A stretch of DNA of 64,000 nucleotides from assembly GCF_026745355.1 (NCBI RefSeq), contig NC_079208.1:22932622-22996621 (forward strand), given 5' to 3'. The translations under genes and the position numbers were made by a program. Every line of letters begins with the position of its first letter. Within the stretch, counting starts at the first letter, position 1. Positions 54,416 to 64,000 of the stretch are shown here, piece after piece. Under the pieces are notes generated by a model. The model made no database searches and was not told where the DNA came from. It saw only the letters and a list, made by a program, of their open reading frames with translations. The stretch comes from Beta vulgaris subsp. vulgaris (taxonomy: Eukaryota; Streptophyta; Magnoliopsida; Caryophyllales; Amaranthaceae).

Positions 54416-57400
54416 ATTGGTATCAGAGCCGGAACTCATTGATAAGCAGGAAACCCTGCTGAGTTAAGCTGTCCTGCAAGAAGAAAGAACACGTACGAGA
54501 AAGGAACTCCACCCGATGTCATTCAAAGGAACAAGTGAAGGCGACTTTTTATACACAATTAAAAGTCACTCAAGGATTATGAACAACCCCTTTGATGTAA
54601 GTATCTCTTCCTTGAGATATTCTTTATACGCATATATTATATTTGAACTTGTTCGTTATAGTATTTTTAGTAATATTGTTTTATTTGGCTTTGATGTTTT
54701 TATAGAAATTTAAGATAGCTTTAACATTGTTTTCTAAAAACAAAATTCATCAGATTTCCAATTTCTTTAAAATATCAAAGAATCATATACTAGAAATGGT
54801 TGAAGAAACAATATATATGGAACAATGCATATTTGTGTCTCTGGAACTTGGTTTTTCATCTTAAGGAAAATTCATTATTTTTGGCATGTTATATCACGCT
54901 TATATTATTATTCATTTGCCAAATGATAGTTTCATTATACATCATGAATATTTGAAATATTTCTTATGTCGGTACATGATGTTCCTTGTTAGTAGTGGTA
55001 GATATGTGCGTCCATCATGAATATGGATATTTTATGTTGCTTCTACTAACAAGTAACAAGAAAGGATCCAACATATATTTGGGTACCAAAAACCAGAACT
55101 TGCTTATTTTGCAGGTAATGTGAAAGGAATTGACATCTCTTGATGTAGAGGTTAGTTGTTTCTAGAAAGTAGTTCTAGACATGAGTTCCTATGACTACAA
55201 AAGCTAGAAAAAGTATGTAAAAAGTGAAATATATTTCTTAAGAAATTGGGTAATAATCTTTACATACTATATATCTTGGTCATTATTATCAAATTTGATT
55301 TTTGATATCTCTTATAAATACATGATTGAAGAAGGTTATGAAAGAGAAGTTGTTTTATGATCGTTACATATATATGAATTATTTCAATCTAACTTCTCTT
55401 CAAGTTTTTGTGCAAGTAAAATTATATCTTGTAGGTTTGTCTACGGATATAATTAATATTGGTAAAGGAACTTATAGATGTAATAAGAGAATGATTATCA
55501 GTTCCTCTGAAAGGAACAAACTTATTGGCACAACTAAATTGATTCAAACGAACTCTAATATAATCACATGAGTATAGTAATTAAGCATGAATCAACAGAT
55601 CTATTAACTGATGTTCATTTTCAAATAATAATAGAAGCTTAATTAAGGCTATAATTTAGGAAGGTTTTAACGAAAAAGATTTTGACTAAGTTAAATCATT
55701 TTAAAGATTTTTTTTGGTTATGGAAAGATTTTAATTAAAAAAAAAATTAAATCTTTTATATTTAAAGAAAAACCTTCTTGGATATTATTAAAAAGAACTA
55801 ACATTAATTTTTTATGCTTAACAATTTCCTAGAATTTAGGAAAGTGAGATACTGGATATAACACGTTCAATTGAACGTATACAAAGTGGTGCATGATGTG
55901 CTTGTTCCTCAAGGAAAGGAACAACGTGTAAATCCATGATCCTATGATCTAATCTCATGATTAATCTAAATAACTATTATATAGGATCTTAATTAATGAA
56001 GTTGTAAGTGTCTCTGACTAAGTGATTAAGTGAGTTAAGTAATTAAAGTCTCAGTGCCTTTATTCTCTTATAATAGCAAATTGTTCCTATTGCCTACTTA
56101 TTTTATTTCCACCAAATTAAATGCATAAAATCAGCTTCTCAAATCAAGAAACATTGACTATTGATTTGAAGGAAGCGATGGTAAACTAATATTAGTGGAA
56201 CTACTAAATGGTATAGAAAAATACCAACATTTGGAACAAGTTTCTAATACTTTTGAAATTAATCTTAGTTCACTTGAACAAAGCAGAAGTTCCTCTTCAT
56301 ATGAGACTATATTTTTTAAGGAACTTTAAAAATAGAAGCGTTGAGGTTGTGTTAAAATGCACCTCTAATTGTTAACACACAGAGCTTATAGCAAAATGAT
56401 ATATAATGTGTTATAAAGAGTTGACATATTATGAGACTAACTTGTTTGTTCCCAGAAAACAGGTTAAAGATAATTTTTAATTTTTAGTTGGACTCACAAG
56501 TTCCTATGGAGCTAGAGTTCTTAATATAAATATGTCACTCTAAAAAGTATAATAGTCAGAGCTATATGAACATATGGAGAAGAGCATAAAAATGAAGATC
56601 AATTTCAAGTTCATAAAATAATAAAAGTTCAACTCAATGAATATGTGTAAGCAAAGTTCCTGCCCAATTAGTAGGAAAAACAATTCCAATAATCGAGTTT
56701 CTTGATTCTAACTGGAACATAAGAAGTATACCTATGGCTCATTCACAGAGACATAGGCAAATGAACTCTATACAGGTTAGTTGTTGAGAGGAACAACTAA
56801 ACAAAGGTATTGATTTTGAGGAAACTTTTATTTATATAGCTAGGTGAATAATTGAATATTCTTTTTGTTGCTTACATGGGATTTAGGTTGCTCCAAATAG
56901 ATTTTCAATGTGTTCAAAATAATTTTTTCTGAAAATCTACGAGGAACAACATCAAGTTTCTTCTTGAAAAATGATTTCAAAATTAACAATAATTTCTGTT
57001 TTCAAGAGGAATTGACTTAGTAGTTGTACATCGTAATATGATAATATGCTTTGGTACACTAACTATTTTATGCAAGAGTTTTTGCTAACCTTATACGCAA
57101 ATGAGAACACGAGCATGATAAGGGAACTCAACTACTCTCTTGGAGCATAATGATATATGACAAAAACATGTCAAGGAACTTTTGAAGAATGATGAGTATG
57201 AGTCAAGTTGGAATGGAAGTTCCATCAGATGTGAAGACATCAAAATGATGGAACTTACAGTTCAGGAATTCAAAAGTAAGTCATCAAAATCAGTCCAGTA
57301 CTTAGGTAATTTATATTATATTCATGGTGAAATATGACTTAAGTTATGATGTTCATAATTTGTATAAGTCTTGCTTTAAAAATTATGTGAATATATATTC

Positions 57401-59142
57401 TTTATAATTTCACCTATTCATGGACTGTTTAGAGGAACAAGACTTAATAAAGTATGACTTGAGTATAAAACATGTTCTTTTCCAAAAGTTTTGTCGAATT
57501 GGGTTCTTACACATACTAAAATTGAAGTGATTATATGCACACTAGAGTAAATATGTTACACTTAATTTTTGTGTCGTAAAGGCATATTCCCTTGCCTAAA
57601 AGTATTAGAGGTCTCATAATAGAACTGTGGATGTTGTCAAACATGAAAGTCCTAAGTTGCCAAAGATACAATGAAAGAAACCTTGTTGGAACAAGACGGT
57701 AAATTCCCTTAATATATTTCATTTCATTTAACTTTTAGAGGGAACAAACCTATTCTTAGCCAACTATCAACAGTTCACACCACATTTCTTCAAACACCCT
57801 TTGATAATTAATTTATCATTCCATTCATATCCTGTCACTTCAAATATCCTAATTCCCGTGTGCTCTAAATTAAAATTCATGACTTTTTATGGTTCAATGA
57901 TACATAAAGAGTGATAAATGCTAAATACATTTTGAGGGGGAAGTTAAGGAAGAAGTGAAAAGCATGTATTTTATGTTTTATCAATTGATGCTCAGAAAGA
58001 TATGTCATTATAGGGAACTACTCATATAAGTTCCTATTGATGAAGGAATGGTAAGGAACTCAGGGGGAATAAGGAAGGAATCGATATATATGTTTTCATT
58101 CTTAGTGGTGGATTTCAAGTATGTGTGAGTAAGCAATTACTTCTTTGTGGTTAGTAAATGTGACATTCTAAGAAAAGTGCAATAGCTTGTAATGACACCC
58201 TTGTTAAAAAAAAAAAAAAAAAAAAAACAATTGAAATAATAATAAAAAAAAGGGTAAACACGGGGGATCCAATCTTTATTATTTCATAGAAGTCAATATG
58301 TCATATATATGATTGTGAAAATGCTTACTCATGATTTGATGATTTGAGAAGAGGAACATAAGCGAATGATGAAAGAACTTGACTATAAAGATAATTGTTC
58401 AAGTTTTTCACTCAATGAGTTCCTCATGGCTGCAGTTTAAGTAAAGTGAACTTGATAGATATATATCAAGGTGAATGTGTGTGGGTTTGACAGAGATTTA
58501 AAAGTGTGAGGTGAAGTTATTAACTATAATGATTGTTGAGAACCTCTTATTATAAGTCTAAACCATAGAGCACATAATATATCTCAAGTTCCCTCTACTC
58601 AAAATTTTCCACAAACTTCTTTCATATTTCTTTGAGCCGGATATTACAATGTTCTACCTCTTAATCCATTCTTGACCTTCAAAATTGATTTTTGCTTGAC
58701 TTTTATTTTCTTACTTGTCAAGTTCCTTCGATGGTTTTTGAAGTTGGGTCTTTGGATTGTGAGTTGGAAATTTGTGTAGCACATGCATCCTAAGTTTGAA
58801 AACTGAGATTTTGAGGCTTTTGGGACTAACAAGTGCTTAACCATGATGGTGGTAAGTGTAGCATATAAAATAATGGTATATATGATTTACCTAAAATAAA
58901 TGGTGTAAATGATCCTTTTCGATAATGACAAAAGGGGGAAGAATATGTATGATGCTTAAGGTCAAATATAGTTAAGCCTATATCCTTCTATGATGAATGT
59001 TCTTTATATGATGTGTTTATTTATGTTGATATCTCCTTCATATACATGCATGACTTGTTCATTATGGGGAATTAAAGTACATCGTTTATTGCTTAATTTG
59101 TGATAAGCATCATTTGTTTGTCATCATCAAAAAGGGGGAAAT
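54416..59142 (+). other. Interior of the LARD-like element
   Basis: Long leader-like DNA, very AT-rich. A short frame begins MSFKGTSEGDF at 54516, where gag would start, but carries no gag domain. Poly-A at 58206-58228. GTTCCT/AGGAAC words are unusually frequent throughout. No pol signature on either strand. Confidence 0.65.
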
Positions 59143-61213
59143 TGTTGAGTCATGTAGTATTTTGATGATTATAAACAAATGATGATTATCTAACTAACAT
59201 GTGTGTTTGAGATGTGCATATTACATTAACATGAAACAAGTCATCAAAGGTTGAATATATCACATCATGAAGGTCTTCCCACAAGTGAAGTTCCTAAAAG
59301 AGTTCCTATAAGGAACACAAATAGAGCGGTTCCTAGGTACATCCTATGAGGAACATTGAATATGAAGTTCTGGAGCAGTTCCTGAGTGGGAGCAGCAATA
59401 TAACGTTTCAGAGTTGAAACAAGAAGTTCCTGAGCAGGAACTATGAGTGCGAAGTTTCTTAAAGGAACTAGCACACTGAAGTTCCAAAGGTGGAGCTATC
59501 AACATGCGGTTCTTGAGTTGGAGCAGCATGGAGCATGAAGGCAGAAAATATGAGTTTATTTTCTAGGATTCATGTAAGTATATGGAAACATGAAAGGTAA
59601 TGGAACAAGGTCTAAAGGAACTCGTAAGGTCAAAGGAACTCGTGGAACTTAGAGTCAAAAGTATTTAAGAGTCAATAAATCTGATGCATATTATTATCTT
59701 AATCTATAAGAATTTATTAAGTTTATTTCTTAATAAATCTCTACGTGGTTAAATATTTATAAATAATATGTGTTAGTTGTTTTAGGATAAGTTTTAGTTT
59801 TAAAATAAAAGATAAGTTTTAGTTTTAAAATAAAAGATAAGTTTTTAATAAAATCGGTTTCTTTAGGAATGATTTTAATTAATTTAATTTTATCTTTTTA
59901 GTTTTTGGAATAAAAAAGGCTAGATTTATAATACGTATAATGAGTATTGTTAAAAAATTGTCTGTCTGTTCCTCTCTAAAGGAACAGACGTGGTAGTCTA
60001 TTAATCTAAGTTAAAGGAACTAACTATTAAAAGGAACTAGACTTAGGATGGAGCATTACAACGGTACAGTTATGTCAGTTGAGTAAAATATGCTAGATTA
60101 TAGGTAACGTTTTATTTAAGGAAAAATCTGATTTTATGGAAAATCTTTTTAAGGAAAAGATTTTATTTTTAAAAGATAATAAAAATATTATTGGTTTTTA
60201 CGGAAGAAATTTAAAGATAATATTTTTATTAAAATAATTTAATTTCAGATTTAATAATTAATATGTTTTTAATTAAATCAGATTTTCAAATTAATGCTCA
60301 AAGTGGTTGCTAAAATTTAGGAAGCAGTAACTTAATTCTCTCCCACGTTTAACAGTGATCATGGAGATCATGGGATGTGTTAAGGAAGTGTTCCTTAAGG
60401 TAAGGAACATCATGGGATAATGGTTTAACCACTAACACATGATTCATCCCACGTTCATTCTAAAAGACTGCTATAAATATACAAGTTCAATTGAGTTTCT
60501 AATTGTCTGACTAGTGTCTTTCCATAGTGTTAGACTTATGTCATTCCATAAGTTTGGCTTAAGGAATAGCGTTACAAAAGAATTATATTTTCTATTCCTT
60601 GTTTGAGTCAGTTCCTTGAGTTTCAAGTTCCTACGAGTCGCCATGTTCCTTTACAGTTATTCAGTTTCTATGTACTAGAGTTAAACCAAATTATCAAGCG
60701 TTTGTATTTGAGTTTGGGTTAAAGGGTTTGAGTGAAGTCTTGTAATGAGAACTTGGTAAAGGGTTTGAGTGAATTCTTATCAAGTTCGAGTTAGGAACTT
60801 GAGTAAGTTCGAGTTAGGAACTTGAGTAAGTTCTTGTTGTGTATGCGTAGACTCAGGGTGAAGTCTATCTAAGGGTGAAGGGTTTGAGTAAACCTTTTGT
60901 AAAGAGTTGTGGGAACTCTTGAAAGACTTAGAGTTAAGTCTAGAGTATAGAGTGGAGATTGTGAGAGAGTTAAGTTCCGAGTGGAACTTGAGTATGTAAT
61001 AGGTTGAATCATAGGAGATTTCCTATTATAGTGAAGAGTTTAAATCCTGAGTAGGTCGTGGTTTTTCTTCTTGTATTGAGACAAGAAGTTTCCACTTAAA
61101 AATCTCTCTTGCACTTTCAGTTCCTTATTGCTTATGTTTTAAATTATTATTTGGGCAATAAGTTCCACACTACAATTCACCCCCCCTCTTGTAGTGTTCC
61201 TAGTGAAATAACA
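59143..61213 (+). repeat. 3' LTR, full length (2071 bp)
   Basis: Starts TGTTGAGTCATGTAGTATTT directly after the purine tract. The first ~700 bp include imperfect repeats of GAAGTTCCTGAGCAG (59279-59530); the rest matches the 5' LTR. Confidence 0.8.
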
Positions 61214-61790
61214 GAAATTTTGCAACTTGAAAAGGAAATTGAAGTAGGATTTGGTGAACAGAATGCCACTGAGACCATCGTTTTGGAAGATTATGTTTAT
61301 GAAAAATAATCCGGCAATGGCAAGAGGGTTGAAGTTGGACTCTCTGTTTCAACTCCTACAAAAAAACTGATCATGGTAAAGAAGGGTATATAAGCAAATG
61401 CAGAGTCTTCTAGCTAAGTTTCTATGGTCCCTTATTTTACTTTGATGGAACTTGATTGTTGATTTAGTGCTTGTGTTTTCCTTGTCACTTCGTTAATGTT
61501 ATTGAAAATATGAAAACATAATAATTATGCTTTGATTCATAGCTTTGATTAATATACTTATGATCTAATGATGCTTATGATTCGAGCATTGTTTGTTGCT
61601 TGTTGTTTGTTGCTTTGATTCATAGCTCTAATTCATATATTTGTGATTTGATGGTGCTTATGATTTTAGAAATGTTTGTTGCTTGTTGATTTTAGCAATG
61701 TTTGTTGCAATTATTCTACTATTGTGTGTTAGACCCTTTCAACCTTGTTTACAATAGAGAATTAGTCCTCCCTGTCGAAGTTAGGATCCC
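61214..61790. repeat. Intergenic DNA with a ~90-bp tandem duplication
   Basis: TTTGATTCATAGCT(T/C)TGATT-type segments at about 61531 and 61614, both ending GTTTGTTGCTTGTTG, form a diverged two-copy tandem repeat. A short open stretch (up to 61309) runs from the LTR end but matches nothing I know. Confidence 0.5.
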
Positions 61791-61801
61791 TTCCCCACGG
61801 A

Positions 61802-61951
61802 TCATCTTCTATAAGCACGAACCAAAATGAAGAACGTAAATGGATCAATCTTGGCCTCCTTCCGAAAACTCGAGTCAACTCCATTCTGAAGGCCATTAGC
61901 TACAAGCATAAAACAACCAGACTTTTCAATAGAAGGATTAAGCATTGATCC
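61802..61951 (-). pseudogene. Coding-like fragment, unidentified
   Basis: On the minus strand, a good acceptor CTTGCAG|G at 61952 leads into 49 codons with protein-like composition: SMLNPSIEKSGCFML, then LQNGVDSSFRKEAKIDPF, then FILVRAY, ending at TGA. It looks like a single exon of a host gene, either a captured or orphaned fragment, or the end of a gene cut by the flanking retrotransposons. I do not recognise the family. Confidence 0.4.
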
Positions 61952-62038
61952 CTGCAAGTGAACAACGAGGTTCTAAGGAAATTCGAAGCAACATGCAGAG
62001 TGCTATGCCTTGGAAAGCTATAAGCAAATAGAGAAGGT

Positions 62039-63869
62039 TGTAATAGCCTCAACTCTTAAGCCAAGATTTTTTTGATAAATAAGAATTATTAACGTTATTA
62101 ATGTACTAACTAGTACATAATCTGTTATGACTTACGATAAAATAAATTTTTTTTGTGAATAAGCTTATGTGATTTTTTTGTCGAAAATGTGCATGTTATG
62201 TACTATTATATGTTTAGCTATGATAATTATGAATTACGATAATTAATTTGTGAAAAATGTTAAGAATGTAAGCATCATTTTAGAGTATTGAGTTTATGCG
62301 CTATTATCGACAAGGTGTTGAGTTACTTTATGATTATGAATTATGAGCTAATTAGTCCTAAATATCTTTATTAAAGTATTTAACATATTTTGAGAGTTTA
62401 GTTTAAGTAGAGTAAAGTATAATGGCTTAGTTAAGGAGGGGAGTAAGGTCTTGGAAAAATAGAAAATTATGGAGTTTACCCTTGAAATAACGATTTTACC
62501 CTTGATGTTAAGCTTGATATTAAAAAATTGCCCTTACCTATTCTTCTGTAAATACGAACAAAGGTTTCCCTAACTCATTTCTACTGATTCACTCATCCAA
62601 ACACAACATTTCCTCACTCTTTTATTTTCTCTCCTAAATTCGCCACTACATCGAGCTTTGGGCGAGAATTCTAAGGCTCTATTTCAGCAGATTTCTCTTG
62701 ATTTCCAGATCTGGGCCTTTGCATGCAAGCTTGAGATCACCTATTATAAGTATTTCTTGATATATGTCAAGTGTTTGTTTAAGGTTATAAGGCTATCTTC
62801 ATCAAGATAATCCAAGAAAGGTAATTATGTGCACCCGGTTTGTAAAGCATGTATATTTGGGATGTTTTCCTGAATGTTTTGAGATAATTCTTAACTTATA
62901 AGTACATGCATGTTCTTAACTTATCAAGGTTTTTGGAGTTTATTAAGGGAGATATTGAGTATGGATGACGAAAGTTAAGTTATAAATCGCAGGTTTAACT
63001 TACACAAGGACCACCCACTTGAACTTTGCTTTTCTACCTTATGTACTTAGCAAATGATTATGGAGATTTTATAAGTTTTTGAATATTCTATGATGTATAG
63101 ATATACTGATTTGCATGTCAATTTTAAGTGGTGGTTTCCAAGTATTACATGTTGATTGATGGTGATGATTTACGCATTACAAATTGTTGCATGTTAAGTT
63201 TCCTCTACACTGATTGAACCTTCTTAATACCTTATTTGCCCCTTGGTTATTAAGCTTGTTTGTGGCTGAATTCCTATTATATGATTTAAGAATACGCAAG
63301 TGTCACCTATGATGTGACCGCCTGACTGTTAAGTAATGAGAGACGTCCCCTATGTTATGATGTACTAGCCAAGTTACCAAAGTAAAAGATATATGATGAT
63401 GAACATGATAAAGAAGATAATGTAACATGCTATGATATGTTTGTGAAATGGTTTTACTTATTCTCTTCTCCCTGTTTATAAATAAAATGATGTCAAATCA
63501 ATTTACGATGTTAGAGTAGTATGATACTGAGCCTCGGCTCACGACGTTTTGTTTTATGTTTTAGGTACCGATGGTGATAATGGGATGACGTAACAGTGAG
63601 GATTTACTTAATATCTAGATTATTTAGACTCTCATGGTTTTAATTTAAGTTTATGTCAAAACTCTGATTAGTAACTAAGTTTATGGTAATCAAGACTAAT
63701 GTTGGATCTATATTATGCTTCATGTTATAAAATGTTTAAGTTTATGATTTTATGTCGCCTTGTATTTTCCTTATGGAAAGTACGACGGTAACGCGCTGAC
63801 TATCTAGGTTCCGCTGCTAATAATCGATTAATTAACTTAACAACGATAATTAGAGGTTGGGGCGTTACA
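62039..63869 (+). mobile_element. 5' LTR of an LTR retrotransposon running off the right edge (1831 bp)
   Basis: Starts TGTAATAGCCTCAAC and ends GGGGCGTTACA, matching TG...CA inverted ends; an initiator-Met-tRNA primer site follows four bases later. The end signature (TGTAAT..., ...GG(T/C)GTTACA) resembles the LTR at 509-3460, so it may be of a related family. The coding region would lie beyond 64000. Confidence 0.78.
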
Positions 63870-63872
63870 GGT

Positions 63873-63884
63873 TGGTATCAGAGC
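63873..63884 (+). other. Primer-binding site, tRNA-iMet
   Basis: TGGTATCAGAGC just inside the LTR end at 63869. Confidence 0.9.
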
Positions 63885-64000
63885 AACGGTTCTCGATGCC
63901 TCAAGTAAAATCTCAAAGGTTTTACTTAAATTAGTAAATAAATGGTAAAGTAATCTAGTAAAACGAGCGTCATCACCATAAGTATAGGGTTCATATAATA

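Larger units (their letters stand above)
53040..61213 (+). mobile_element. Large non-autonomous LTR element (LARD-like, SIRE/copia-like ends)
   Basis: Long direct repeats end TAGTGAAATAACA at 54415 and 61213. The primer site TTGGTATCAGAGCC follows the first, and a purine tract AAAAAGGGGGAAAT precedes the full second LTR at 59143. A 5-bp duplication GAAAT flanks the whole (53035-53039, 61214-61218). The 4.7-kb interior shows no gag, RT, integrase or RNase H motif, only short frames. Copia SIRE-like elements have similar repeated AAAGGGGGA tracts (also at 58933). The left LTR lacks about 710 bp present at the start of the right one. Confidence 0.85.

Noticed and set aside
61109..61309. Plus-strand 66-codon gene at the end of the LARD-like element
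   Set aside because: It begins inside the 3' LTR and crosses the LTR/flank junction, so it cannot be an old host gene as read.

Overview
The window is nuclear DNA from a flowering plant, most likely a eudicot; I cannot name the species. The evidence is one 21-exon plant nuclear gene with GT-AG introns, AT-rich intergenic DNA, and dense plant transposable elements: Ty3/gypsy and Ty1/copia LTR elements, a TRIM, a gag-only LTR element, Helitrons, and CACTA, Mutator-like, hAT and Stowaway elements. There is also a decayed endogenous pararetrovirus. No CRISPR array, operon or prokaryotic gene was seen.

Layout. 1-3460: leader and 5' LTR of a minus-strand LTR retrotransposon running off the left edge, with a 401-bp Mutator-like MITE inside the LTR (9-bp target duplication). 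3461-11670: broken Caulimoviridae-type sequence (movement protein, coat region, zinc knuckle, aspartic protease; no reverse transcriptase seen), split by a second Mutator-like element of the same family that itself holds a CACTA element. 11671-12600: LTR-like promoter on the minus strand and a local duplication. 12760-14759: one Helitron inserted four bases inside another.

14760-52300: the only intact host gene, a DEG2/DEGP2-type chloroplast serine protease. I could place all 21 exons with canonical splice sites in one uninterrupted 631-codon frame (CDS span 15089-51980). Its introns are swollen by insertions. Intron 1 has a solo LTR, a ~0.9-1.3 kb tandem duplication built from ~135-bp units, an LTR-like insert, and a full-length gypsy element with a 5-bp target duplication. 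Intron 5 has a complete TRIM, an LTR relic and a GC-rich TIR element. Intron 6 has a MITE, a decayed copia element, a hAT-like MITE broken by a gag-only LTR element, and a second hAT element with an 8-bp target duplication. Intron 7 has a Stowaway MITE and intron 20 a ~20-bp minisatellite. All these insertions are intronic and none breaks the reading frame.

52300-64000: intergenic. A large non-autonomous LTR element (53040-61213) without recognisable gag-pol, then a small unidentified coding-like fragment on the minus strand, then the 5' LTR and primer site of another LTR retrotransposon running off the right edge. I found no convincing new biological system. The notable content is the order of nested insertions and an apparently functional gene carrying more than 20 kb of transposon sequence in its introns.
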